NCBI GenBank assembly: GCA_964019155.1
Contig: OZ025239.1
Location: forward strand, 98,843,062 to 98,907,061
Direction: 5' to 3'
DNA: 64,000 bases
Source: Osedax fenrisi
Taxonomy: Eukaryota; Annelida; Polychaeta; Sabellida; Siboglinidae
Within the stretch, counting starts at the first letter, position 1. The number at the start of each line of letters is the position of its first letter. Under the pieces are notes generated by a model that saw nothing but the letters and a program-made list of their open reading frames with translations, did not search any database and had not been told where the DNA came from. Of this stretch, positions 52,093 to 64,000 are shown piece after piece. The position numbers and the translations under genes were made by a program.

Positions 52093-52729
52093 AGCAGGAG
52101 ACAGACATACATACAGAGAGATGCATCATTTCTTATTACTTCAGTACTATTACATCCTATCAAATAATACATACATTACTTATTCAAACTATACAATATT
52201 ATATGGTATTGCATTAATCATTATTTATATGAATATTTTATCTGAAAGATTATAGAAATGGAATATATGTATAGTATGGTAGGGTGGGTTCTACTGGTGC
52301 TATATAATTATGCATTGTTTGAAGTATTATATAAATTAAATTATTTCATCAAAAGGTTTTACAGAGAAATAATAATTGATTATAAAATAAAGTTTAATTG
52401 TTATGTTATGTAATATAATTGTTACAAAGATTATACATATATGCAAATAAACAAGGGATACATACAACTAAGTAAATATGTATGCGTTACGCTTTTCTAA
52501 ACATAATTATTGAATAATTACCAAAAATAGTTAACTTGTTAATCCAATGTTCAGATATTCACATGAAGTCATCCATCTTTTTAGCTGTAACATTCGAAAT
52601 ATGAATATTAATTATGTTGAATACAGAATAACACGAATGCATGTTGTAATTTACATATAGAATACGTACATTCGTTGGAACATCTACATCCACTGACGAC
52701 TATATTTCAATAACTACACATGATCGTGT

Positions 52730-52800
52730 ACAGGTATTCTCCATCATCTCCTGCCAGCTTCTTTAGAAGGTAAACTACAGGAGCTAGGTGTATCTTCATT
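52730..52800 (-). CDS. Possible exon on the minus strand
   Basis: After an acceptor-like ...agctcctgtag the minus strand reads YLLKKLAGDDGEYLYTIM without stops and has a GTACAC donor-like site. The plus strand reads ILHHLLPASLEGKLQELGVS, which is also plausible. I do not recognise either. It is reported as a coding-like island only. Confidence 0.22.
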
Positions 52801-54009
52801 AGTTATAGGTAAATAGATAACTTGCTATGACTATGGTTGTATAGCTGTGGTAATAGCCATTGGTGAAGAATGATCTAGGTTGATGGTAATTAAGAGATGC
52901 ATCACGGTTATTTAATGACAGGAGAACGATCACATTGGTTTTATTAATAATATCCGACGTATTTATCACAATACTTTATCATATATACTACTATTAAAAC
53001 CTTGCTATCCTAACAATATATATATATATATATATATCACACATATAAATTGGGTTTTATATCAATATTTGAAAAATAATCTGATATATAGAAATAAAAT
53101 TAACATAATAAATCATAATAATAGTGAAAATGAATATATTAATTACAGATATTTTGATTATTAAAATATCATTTATTGATATACATATTTATTATCATAA
53201 TTGTAATATAAATTATATATTTAACCCAGTTAAACAAATTTTAATGATTATTTGCATAAATATTCAATGTAAAATATAGTAAATATAGCCTAACTAATAG
53301 CTAGAGTATTAAGATATTTTATATAATAATTAAATATAAATATGTATATATTATATAAATATACAAATAATATCACATACAAATGTTAAATAAACTTATT
53401 TTGTTATGAATTATCAAATTTATTGTAGTGGAAAAACATAATGTATTTAATAATTTATAATTCACGAGATATATTTAAAAAATACCAAAATATGAAGTAA
53501 AACAAATTTGAAAATTAAAATATGAACCTCACATTACTTTTTCATCGTCTTTCAAACGATATTAATCATTTTATTCTAGTTATTAAATTAAAATTTCATT
53601 GCTATACCTATTATATTTGGTTACCAGTAATTTCGTACGACTTCTTAAATTAAATTTATTTATTTATTATACAGTTCTTATACGAATATATATGATACTA
53701 TATATTATATCAATATTAATAATTTATCAGGTACACATTGAAAATATCTGACATTATATTCGATTTATATCATATATTTATGTGTATTTGAGTAATAGAT
53801 ATGACAATTTAATATATAGGCATACCTACATAAATATATGCATTTGCGTATTGATATTTTTGGGTTATTTGTTCTACTTGGTTTTTTAAAAAAACTTTTT
53901 TTAGATGCATTACATCCCGAAGTGAGCCTATAAAATATTATGCTTTTTATAGTACACAATTTTATTTTTAATTATGTACCTAGTTTAGTACAAACTCTTA
54001 TTAATGCAT

Positions 54010-54074
<65 letters not shown>

Positions 54075-54561
54075 GTATAGATATGTATATCTTATTTAAA
54101 CTCTAATTATTTTATAGTGCATATTTCATAACTATTAAAACAATTATTATCATATTTTAATATATAAATAAATTAATAGATTAATTCTGATGCACTAAAA
54201 TTAAACAATATTGAGTATATATATAAAGAGGAAAAAAAAAGGAGTGATATCTGGAATGATTTCGATACTGTATACCAGAAAGGTTTCTACTTAATATATA
54301 TATAAATATTCTTTATAACTGTTTAGATTTATATTGAGAATTATATAAATAAATAATTATATAATAAATGAACTTGTGTAAATATTATATATTGTAATAT
54401 AAATATATATTAATAATGTTTTTACATACTGATATATTTTTGTTTTTAATTGTTGCAGTTTTTTTTTTAAAACTAAAATAATATATATATATATATATAT
54501 ATTATTGTATAATAAATAAAGTATTGGTTATAAATTAGTACTATATTTTTTTCTCAAATAG
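52801..54561. other. AT-rich intergenic DNA
   Basis: Contains a long (AT)n tract at 54010-54065 and nothing I can identify as a gene. Confidence 0.5.
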
Positions 54562-57511
54562 TTGTATCTAAAGAAAAGAAACTTGAGAAGGCACGGTGTA
54601 AGTCATACAGGGCGCTAATAAAATTTCCAGGGTGGGGTACTACGTGTCTAAGAAATCACATAAAAACTCATAATAAAATAACAAGTACTGTAAGAATAGC
54701 AAAAATAATTCCTTATTTTGCTAAAAATAAAAAAACTGTAGAAGAAAAGAATATGTCTATAAGTTAATACATTATAAGTAATACTATATAATTATATTTA
54801 ATACTAATAATTCAAAATCAATTGTAGCAAAATTAATAGCATATGATATGCGGCCAATTTCGATAGTTGAAAGTGAAAATGTTAAGGATTGTATAGCTAC
54901 ATTTGATTCGGATTATATCGTTCCATCTCGATATATTATGATGAAATGTATAGATAAAAATTATACAAAGAAGGGGTTACAAAATTGATAAAAGATGTAG
55001 AAAACAGATGCGTTGGCCTTACAACAGATGCCTGGACATCAATGAATACAACTTTTATAATAATTAATGAATTTAATAATTAATGAATTAATAACTAATG
55101 AATTTCTATTATAACCACTACAATCCATTTCATAAAGAATGATGAATTAAAATCTCAAGTTTTAAAAACAAGAGCCTTCAAAGTAAGATTTACTAAAAAT
55201 ATATTATTATTTTAATGTATTTATCATTAATACCTATATTCATTTTACATAATCATATTAATTATAAACATGAATATTAGGAGACACATACTTATATGAA
55301 CTTACATAGATTGTTAAAAGAAACAATTAACAATTGGAATATTTCAGGAGCTATATTGTCTACGGTTATAGCATAATTATTTATTTAATATAGTTATACA
55401 ATTATTTTCATTTCTATTATTAATATATTTAAAATTAATTACTTAAATAATGCTAGTAATTAAACTTATGTAATTTAGAATTGTATATCAATACTATATT
55501 ATGGTTATATTTTTATATTTTTTCAGATGACTACAGATAATGCTAGTAACATTGTGAAGTGCTGCAGAGAGGCAGTTAATGAGGGAACTATTCGAGTTCA
55601 TATAGGGTGTTTTGCCCATATTATAAATTTATCTGTGCAGCTGGTCTTCAAGGTATTACATTTTAATCTTTTTAAATATAATAAATATAATAAATATTTC
55701 TTAAATTACAATTAAATTGACGTAATTTATAAATAATTTAAAAGAATATTTATTCATAATCTATTATTTTTAATTTAAACTTATTACATATCTTTTTAGA
55801 ATACAAATATTGTATCAATTTTTATCAAAATTCGAAAGATGATATCTTCTGTGCACCATTCGAATACATTAACTGACTTATTTATGGAGTCACAAACTGG
55901 AACTCCATTAAAATTAATCCACGATGTATCACATAACTAGGTAAGTTTTATATATTAATATATGCCATAATTTAAAATTATACTTGTATAAAATCTTAGA
56001 TGGAACTCAACCTATGATATGATCGAACGGTATATCAATCTAAATTAAGTCATTATTGAGTGTTTTTCTGAAAGTCACCAGTTCTTGATGTTAAGTAAAT
56101 CTGAACTAGAAAAAATGATAGAATTGTCGAATATTTTAAAGCCTTTTAAAGTTGTAACTAAGGTTATTATATACTATTTAATAAATAAATATCCATTGTA
56201 ATTTATGTTTAAACTATTAACAGATACTATGTACAGATATACAATCTACATCAGGATGTATCATCCCTTTACGACAACTTGATAAATTCCCTCGAAAATA
56301 TTGGTAATAATGCTGAACCAACTAATTCAATAATTAATAAACTCACTTCAAGGTTATACATTATTTACCCATTTTATAAAATGTAATACAAATATTTCAT
56401 ATTTTAGAAATAATGATTCTAATACCAATGAATTTTTGGAAGAGGCCACTTTTTCTTGATCAAATTTCTTGATCCAAGATTTCTTGATGGAACTCATTTT
56501 GACAATTTAAAAATTAATGAAATTTCAGAAAGGATAAATAATAAAAAAGTTTATACACTTTTAATTTACTATACATTGTACATTGTTATATATTAAGTAT
56601 ACTCTAATTATATTATTCCAATATATAGATGATTAATAATGAGATGATAATTGAGGTGGAGGCAGAGGAAGGTGTATCAGAATTTGATTAATTTTGTAAT
56701 TATAGAAAAAAGAGAAGAATATCCAATGTTAGTTAACATTATATTGTTAACTTAACAATATAATCTTAATATTCCAAATTGATATATATATATATATATC
56801 GTTTTTTTCGCAATAATTGTTAATATACATACAATATATAATTTAAAAAAAAATTCTGTAAGGGAATATTGTTAGTGGACAATTTTATAATGGAAGTTTA
56901 TTTATTTTGTTTATAAGAAATTATGTTATAAAACCATATAGATAAATTGAAATGTGCATTATTTATATACATTATTAGTAAAGAGTATAATAGAAGTTAG
57001 TTTGAACAATAATTGTACCTGTGAAATAGATAGGTCCATAGAGAGCTTATTATTATTTAAATAAATTATTGAATTTTGAAATATTTTTATGAAGATAATT
57101 TTAATTGTTAATTGATTATAATAATTAAAATATAAATAATTATGTTTATTATAATTATAATTAAAAAAATGTAACATTACTTTTTCTATATTATATATAT
57201 ATATATATATATTCAGTTACAAACCGAATTAGATGATTACAAAAAAGAAGATAGAATCAGATTCAGCACTTCCACTGTGAAATGGTGGACACAGAAGGAA
57301 ACTGCATATCCAACTCTATGTATTATTGCATATATGTATTATCACTCTATATATTATTGCATATACATATCTAATTGCACAAGCAACATCAGTTGCCAGC
57401 GAGCGAATATTTTCAACTGCTGGTAATGTATTGTCAAATAGCCGCAATAGGTTATCTAATGATAACGTAGATAAGCTTGTATTTTTAAAACAAAATAAAT
57501 ATCTAGAATAA
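54562..57511 (+). pseudogene. Decayed intron-containing hAT transposase with BED finger (ZBED-like)
   Basis: Blocks in order: 54562-54762, BED zinc-finger remnant (ARCKSYRALIKFPGWGT..CLRNHIKTH); 54828-55182 with MRPISIVE and GLTTDAWTSM; 55281-55364 (HTYMNLHRLLKETINNWNIS); 55527-55652 (TTDNASNIVKCCREA..IRVHIGCFAHIINL); 55800-55940 (KIRKMISSVHHSN); 56000-56162 (RWNSTYDMIERY); 56224-56352; 56408-56530; 57217-57511, ending in the hAT dimerisation domain (ATSVASERIFSTAGNVLSNS..NRLSNDNVDKLVFL). Catalytic acidic residues appear retained in TTDAWTS and TTDNASN. Most gaps have GT..AG borders and look like introns. A frameshift near 54985, a small tandem insertion near 55070 and stops near 55938 and in 57310-57370 indicate inactivation. 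A domesticated gene is unlikely given these breaks. Confidence 0.85.
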
Positions 57512-57835
57512 TTTGTCTTATTAATTATTGTAATAGTTTAATTTAATAGTTTAATTAATAGTTAATATTTGTAACACAATAAATGTATTTCTTAGTAATT
57601 ATTTTAATATTAATTGCAATCTTTAAATACTATGTTCAAATATATTCTGTAATGAAGAGAATAGTAGAATTTTAAACTAATTGAATGATATGTATGATAG
57701 ACTGTTGCTGGAAGTATATTATCAAATAAATGTAAAAAGGTTATCTGATGATAATTAATAGTATAATGTATAGTTTATATTTTTTACACAATAAATGTAT
57801 TTCTTAATTATATGATATGAATATATTATGATTTT

Positions 57836-58155
57836 GAAATGAATCGAATATGAAAAAAATATTATAATTTTTAAACGAATCAAATACGAAACCAATAGTT
57901 GAATTTTTAAACGAATCGAATATGAAACGAATATTTAAATTTTGAAATGAATCAAATATGAAATGAATATTTAAATTTTTAATAAAACGAATTGAATATG
58001 AAACGAATATTTAAATTTTTAACGAATCGAATATGAAACGAATAATTGAATTTTTAATCTAATCGAATATGAAATGAATATTCAAATTTTTAACGAATAA
58101 TTGAATTTTTAAACGAATCGAATATGAAATGAATATTTGAATTTTTAAACGAATC
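57836..58155. repeat. Tandem degenerate repeat of about 35 bp (ACGAATCGAATATGAAACG)
   Basis: Eight or so variants of a unit containing aacgaatcgaatatgaaacg and gaatatttgaatttttaa. It lies just downstream of the hAT transposase and is followed by ...TTTACATCACTA. Such arrays are typical of hAT subterminal regions, so this may be the right end of the same element. I did not find the matching left end. Confidence 0.7.
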
Positions 58156-58890
58156 AAATTATTATTTAGCTATTCATTTACATCACTAATATACATACAC
58201 ATGAGCAGGGTAGTCAGGTAGAAAATACACAATATATGTTTAAATACCTATATACAAGTATAACAAATTAATATAAAAATTAGATTCAATATAATCAATT
58301 TATTCAAATGCCTGTTATTCACTCATAAGCACGTTTCTATAGCTATTGGTTAAATATTATCTTTATTGATTGTTTTATATAAACCTTAAAAATGATGATA
58401 AATAATGCTATAATTTAGTAAAATTTATAACTAATTTTTCCATTTACATACGAAGGATAGAAATAAAAATAATATATTTTTATCTCGAGAGTCTTACAAA
58501 AATATACAACAAATATTCCACCGACATATATATGAAAAATAACACATATTTTAAAAATGGAGAATAAATTGTCAACTACAAAAATGATAGAATTTGAACT
58601 TTGTACTAGATATTTTATAATTATTTATATTTTAACAAATATAAATTGTATATATATACAAAAAATATAAATTAATAATGAAAATATTACTTATTAAAAA
58701 AATTATTGGAATAAAAATGTATAAAAGGTGTAAATGCTGGTGCATCACAAGGAGATTGATATGGGTGCCAGATTACATCAAAATACGAGATAGAAATGTT
58801 GCAGATGCGAGTCAGATTTAGCAAGGATAAGGGTAACCGTAACAATAAATAATGTGCTTGTGAAGCTTGTTGGGCCAAACATAAATCTGC
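58156..58890. other. AT-rich stretch before the satellite
   Basis: A somewhat GC-richer piece at 58725-58890 has an open minus-strand frame that I do not recognise. It joins the first satellite unit without a clear boundary and may be unique sequence from which the satellite arose. Confidence 0.4.
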
Positions 58891-60665
58891 CTATAAACAA
58901 GGAAATTTTACATGTTATAGGTCGCTATGGTCTAGAAATTATGGCGCAACATATACTCGGTTTAAATTAATTTAATAAATATAAAATAATTATATTTCTA
59001 AAATTAATCAATACAAAAAATATTTATGTATTTATATTGCATATTATTTGTCTTTTGTTCATTACTGTTTATTTAGTTATCTTTATAATTCTAATAGATC
59101 AGCATGTAAACAAGGACATTGTACATGTTATCGGTAGATACGGTCTTGAAATAATGGCACAACATATATTCGGTTTAAATTAATTTAATAAATATAAAAT
59201 AATTATATTTCTAAAATTAATCAATATAAAAATATTGATGTATTTATATTGCATATTATTTGTCTTTTATTCAATGCTTTTTATTTAGTTATCTTTATAA
59301 TTCTAATAGATCAGCATGTAAACAAGGAAATTTGACATGTTATCGGTAGATACGGTCTTGAAATCATGGCTCAACATATAATCGGTTTAAATTTATTTAA
59401 TAAATATAAAATAATTATATTTCTAAAATTAATCAATATAAAAAATGTTTATGTATTTATATTGCATATTATTTGTCTTTAGTTCAATGCTTTTTATTTA
59501 GTTATCTTTATAATTCTAATAGATCAGCATGTAAACAAGGAAATTGTACATGTTATCGGTAGATACGGTCTTGAAATAATGGCACAACATATACTCGGTT
59601 TAAATTAATTTAATAAATATAAAATAATTATATTTCTAAAATTAATCAATATAAAAATATTGATGTATTTATTGCATATTATTTGTCTTTTATTCAATGC
59701 TTTTTATTTAGTTATCTTTATAATTCTAATAGATCAGCATGTAAACAAGGAAATTTGACATGTTATCGGTAGATACGGTCTTGAAGTCATGGCGCAACAT
59801 ATACTCGGTTTAAATTAATTTAATAAATATAAAATAATTATATTTCTAAAATTAATCAATACAAAAAATATTTATGTATTTATATTGCATATTATTTGTC
59901 TTTTGTTCATTACTGTTTATTTAGTTATCTTTATAATTCTAATAGATCAGCATGTAAACAAGGAAATTGTACATGTTATCGGTAGATATGGTCTTGAAAT
60001 AATGGCACAACATATACTCGGTTTAAATTAATTTAATAAATATAAAATAATTATATTTCTAAAATTAATCAATATAAAAATATTGATGTATTTATATTGC
60101 ATATTATTTGTCTTTTGTTCATTACTGTTTATTTAGTTATATTTATAATTCTAATAGATCAGCATGTAAACAAGGAAATTTGACATGTTATCGGTAGATA
60201 CGGTCTTGAAATCATGGCTCAACATATAATCGGTTTAAATTTATTTAATAAATATAAAATAATTATATTTCTAAAATTAATCAATACAAAAAATATTTAT
60301 GTATTTATATTGCATATTATTTGTCTTTTGTTCAATGCTTTTTATTTAGTTATCTTTATAATTCTAATAGATCAGCATGTAAACAAGGAAATTTGACATG
60401 TTATCGGTCGATACGGTCTTGAAATCATGGCTCAACATATACTCGGTTTAAATTTATTTAATAAATATAAAATAATTATATTTCTAAAATTAATCAATAT
60501 AAAAAATGTTTATGTATTTATATTGCATATTATTTGTCTTTTGTTCAATGCTTTTTATTTAGTTATCTTTATAATTCTAATAGATCAGCATGTAAACAAG
60601 GAAATTTGACATGTTATCGGTAGATACGGTCTTGAAATCATGGCGCAGAGGATAGGTTTAACTAG
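58891..60665. repeat. About 212-bp satellite, nine units, higher-order organisation
   Basis: Anchoring each unit on ATGGCxCAACATAT gives starts at 58941, 59154, 59366, 59579, 59789, 60002, 60214, 60427 and 60640 (spacings 213, 212, 213, 210, 213, 212, 213, 213). Diagnostic variants (GCG/GCA/GCT after ATG; aaatattgatg against aaatatttatg; GAAATTGTACATG against GAAATTTGACATG) alternate, so units 1, 2 and 3 match 5, 6 and 7. The ninth unit is diverged. A phrase translating as NKEI.HVIGRYGLEIMAQHI recurs in every unit, but with stops in over half, so it is probably not coding now. Confidence 0.95.
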
Positions 60666-61200
60666 GTTTAATTAAATCAGCCGGTAAACAATGAAGTTCC
60701 ACATGCTATCGGTTGCTATGGATGTGATGGTGAAAAGATACTCGTTTAAATTTAATTAATATAAAATAATTATATATATATATATACGAAAATATGAGAA
60801 GTATTACAATATGGAGAAAACTGTTGAGATGGATGAAGATGTTCGCTCAAGTAAAGCGCATAACATCGTTGTGAAAAAGGTAATGGAGATGCATTCGGCA
60901 GCGCACCAAACTCCACACTGACTTACATTTCTGCTCAAGTACGATACGAAAAAAATTGAGATCAGTCGATATTGTTAATACATTCCGGGAATTATTTCCA
61001 CAGTGACGACTCCATTGATCGAGAAGTGATGGCGATAGCCAGCAAAATGATATTAGACGAAAAATAGTACATGTGTGAAAAGAGGATGGAATGGAGAAAA
61101 TCGAGTGGGATTATCCGAAAATTAAAGAAAAATAATGGTTTCAACATAGATGAGATATATGTGAATACGCGTCTCACGCCTAACGATCGTTGTTTACTTT
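60666..61200 (+). pseudogene. Possible LINE ORF1 remnant
   Basis: Broken plus-strand frames include MEKTVEMDEDVRSSKAHNI (60811 on) and, near 61010-61200, IDREVMAIASKMILDEK, GIIRKLKKNNGFNIDEIYVN and TRLTPNDRCLLYN. The last phrase resembles the 'N..LTP.N..LL' stretch near the C-terminus of ORF1 proteins of LINEs related to CR1/Jockey. The LINE ORF2 begins 800 bp downstream on the same strand. Family assignment is a guess from one short motif. Confidence 0.3.
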
Positions 61201-61265
61201 ATAACTAATTACTTTACAATTATCATTACAACGACACGCACACCTACGCAACATTATTATATATG

Positions 61266-61268
<3 letters not shown>

Positions 61269-61302
<34 letters not shown>
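61269..61302. repeat. (AT)n microsatellites between ORF1-like and ORF2 sequence
   Basis: An (AT)n tract with a second one at 61894-61918. The rest of 61200-61983 is AT-rich without features that I recognise. Confidence 0.9.
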
Positions 61303-61303
<1 letters not shown>

Positions 61304-61983
61304 AGATTATCATTATATAACATAATCACATATATTATTCACATCATTAAATTAATAATTGTATGACGATAAATTCAATTTATCAATTTAAAATTGACCT
61401 GATTCGATAAATTTGAATTTTTAAAACATCACTTTAATTGAATTTTAATGTACTTATTCATGATTAGTAAGTGGGTATTTTCAATAAAGTTATATATTAT
61501 ATTATATAATATATACGAGTTATTCTATATGTGTAATATCATATTAAATATCATTTTCCTGTCATTAAATTCGGAATTTAAAAATTTTATAATACTTTAA
61601 TTAAATAAATTAATAAAAATATAAATTATTACTTAATAATTGAATAGAACTTTACCAATGGCTACTAACCCTATATAATGTAATATTACTATTTTTAAAT
61701 TACTACAAATAGGAAATTACTATATTAAATTTGTCATTTCATGCCATTGTATTTTCAGGTAATCCAACAATAACAAACATTATTAACAAATATTGTATTT
61801 TTAGGCTATTAGGGGATTTATTAAAAGTCAGTAGTAAACCAGTAGTTATCCAGCAGTAAACCATGGTTTACTACTGCAGTAGTAGAAATCCATATAATAT
61901 ATATATATATATATATATGGGTAGAATTATATATAATATATTACTATAGTGGATATTATACTTTTATATTAAAAATACATATA

Positions 61984-64000
61984 ATGTATTTATTTTATGA
62001 TTTTATTTATAAACATCTTTCTAATTTTAATTTTTCTAATTTAATTCGTTGTGGTGATTTTAATATACATTTACTAGATAAGTTAGATTCTAATGCATTT
62101 TTTAATATTTTAAATCAATTAGGATTAATTAGTACACTCATTGATAGACCAACGCGAATTACTAACACAATATCCACTCAAATTGATATTTTTTTTATTA
62201 ATTATTTATTTGTTCCGGAATCTGTATCTGGTACTCTTTCAGCAGATATATCTGATTATTTACCTTTATTTTTAAATTTTTCTTCTAATTATTCATCAAA
62301 TCCGTCCATCAAAACTAATTATTTATTAAAAAGAAATGTGTCCGCACAGAATATTATTAATTTTAGTAACCCCTTTATGATCTAGTTGCATATAATTGGT
62401 CTACAATGAAAATCAACAGTGATGTTAATAAAGCATTTAATATATTTCTAGACACTTTCAGTAATCTATGTTACAAATTATCTATTTATTTCATATACGA
62501 ATAATAAAAAAATAATAATAATAACAGCATTAGGATATTAGGATACCGATATGGATTAATAATAAAATCAAAAATACTATTAACAAAAAAAAAATGATAT
62601 CGAGATTCTCTAACTTTGACAAATACAGTTAGCATTGATAGATATAATATATATATAGAAACAAGGAAAATGCCATAATACGTAGACAAAAGAATGCAGC
62701 TTATAATCAGTTTTTTTGTAACAATAATTGTTCAGATATGTGGGTTAAAATTAAGAAATTAACTGATCATAAAAAATATAATACCATTCCTGATGATATC
62801 TGTTATGGTAATAATACATTTAGTAAGTGTGAAAGAATAAATGCATTCAATACGTGTTTTAGTTCAATAGCTACTGATATACAAGATAAGTATTTTGCAA
62901 TAGTTAATAGTGGAAATAGATCAACCCACGAGAGATATTTAAAAAATCCTCAAAAACATACATTTTATTTTTCACCTATATCTGCTAATGATATCTTGAT
63001 TGCTATTGGGGATTGTAAATCTAAATATTCAATACATTTTAGTAACATTACATGAGTATAATCAAAATTGTTTTTAATTTTATTTTAGATCCACTTACTT
63101 ACATTTTAACTTAATAATGTATGACTCTACTATTCCAGATAACATGAAAATATCAGTAATAACCCCCCTTTTTAAGAAAGGAAAACCAGATGATATAAAT
63201 AATTATAGACCGATTGCCTTATTATCTCAATTTTCAAAGATTTTAGAGAAAATAATTTCTAATAGATTTCTAAATTTTATTGACAAACATAATTTATTAT
63301 ATGCCACACAGTATGGTTTTATTATAAATTCTTCAACTTCGCACGCACCCTGTAATCAATATAATTGTATTGAATCAAACTTAGAAAGAAATAATAAATT
63401 AGCCTCATTATTTCTAGATCTAAAAAAGCATTCGATCTTGTAGATCATAAGATTCTATTAAACAAATTAAAATATTATGGTTTTAGGGGCAGTACTAATC
63501 GTTTAATTGAAAGCTATCTACAATTGTATCTTACTCTTAAGATCGAATGTTATCAACTAGAATAGATAACGAACTTTCTGGAAGAAATATCATCAATGTT
63601 GGGGTACTTCAGGGATCCATTTTTGGGTCCCTTACTATTTATTTTATATATAAATGATATTCATATGGCCTTACATAATTTAAATATAAATTTTAATCTT
63701 ATACTTTTTGCAGATGATACATCGGTTATCATTAGTGAACCAAGTAATAAGACTATATGCAAAAGTTTAAATTTAGTTATTTTAAATTTACATGAATGGT
63801 TCACTAATAATAGATTAATATTAAATATTGATAAAACAAAAGTGCTACCTTATAAAGATGCAAATATTATTAATAGTATATCAATTAATTCAACTGAAAT
63901 AAGCTTAGTATCAAGTTATACTTTTCTTGGAGTTATTTTAGATAATAATTAAAATGTTAAAGAACACATAAGAAAAGTACAATTGAAATTAGGTATCACA
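61984..64000 (+). mobile_element. LINE (CR1/Jockey-like) ORF2 pseudogene, runs off the window
   Basis: Endonuclease C-terminal half at 61984-62385: CGDFNIHLLDKLD (catalytic GDFN), TRITNTISTQIDIFF and ISDYLPLF, where the catalytic SDH histidine is Tyr. Then come an RT-proximal linker at 62738-63055 (MWVKIKKLTDHKKYNTIPDD, FYFSPISANDILIAIGDCKS), RT blocks at 63117-63443 (PLFKKGKPDDINNYRPIALL, ILEKIISNRFLNFI), and 63596-63952 with LGPLLFILYINDI, LILFADDTSVII (catalytic FADD) and LVSSYTFLGVILDN. Frames change near 62390-62480, 63056, 63440 and at about 63615 (GVLQGSI in one frame, LGPLLF in the next), and a stop lies at 63950. It is inactive. The arrangement suits the CR1/Jockey group and is distinct from the minus-strand LINE at 14.7-16.5 kb. 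Confidence 0.88.

Noticed and set aside
60214..60609. Two small membrane-protein genes (60 codons each) in the satellite
   Set aside because: They are two neighbouring satellite units; other units carry stops at equivalent positions and there is no other support.
58891..60665. CRISPR-like array
   Set aside because: The whole 212-bp unit is repeated without unique spacers; it is a satellite in a eukaryotic genome.

Overview
This is eukaryotic nuclear DNA, almost certainly from an animal. It is very AT-rich, with dense spliceosomal introns, many (AT)n and trinucleotide microsatellites, several transposon types and two recognisable animal genes. The intron density, AT content and mix of LINE, hAT and MITE-like elements suggest an invertebrate, but nothing here fixes the species.

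Layout. 1-4303 (+) holds the last six exons of an ABCC/MRP (ABCC4-like) transporter: nucleotide-binding domain 2 with every catalytic motif intact. 4304-18936 is transposon-rich. It holds a 2.5 kb non-autonomous hAT element with a perfect 8-bp target duplication and two other TIR elements nested inside it (5159-7687), two LINE fragments (8001-8240 +, 14743-16465 -), two members of a TA-flanked MITE-like family (8976-9376, 18022-18936), long alternating purine-pyrimidine tracts, and two probable minus-strand exons of an unrecognised gene (11188-11321 and 13830-14093).

20614-47224 (+) holds an apparently complete DOCK-C (DOCK6/7/8 class, closest to DOCK7) Rac/Cdc42 exchange factor. I could follow it from the start codon to the stop through about 51 exons with matching splice phases, for about 2,125 codons, close to vertebrate DOCK7. 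Its introns are of two kinds: 56-72 nt C-rich mini-introns and kilobase AT-rich introns carrying minisatellites, a MITE, and an (ACT)n array of about 670 bp that ends in a copy of the acceptor and first 20 nt of exon 40 of the same gene.

47225-64000 is again transposon country: the 3' end of a second copy of the hAT element (to 49266), a third MITE-A copy (50909-51725), two weak exon-like islands near 52 kb, a decayed intron-containing BED/hAT transposase gene (54562-57511), a roughly 212-bp satellite of nine units with higher-order structure (58891-60665), and a frameshifted LINE that runs off the right end (61984-64000).

The two host genes are unrelated in pathway (membrane export; small-GTPase activation), and nothing suggests co-regulation. 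No bacterial, CRISPR, rRNA or tRNA features were seen. All identifications come from reading the sequence and from memory of the families; no database search was run.
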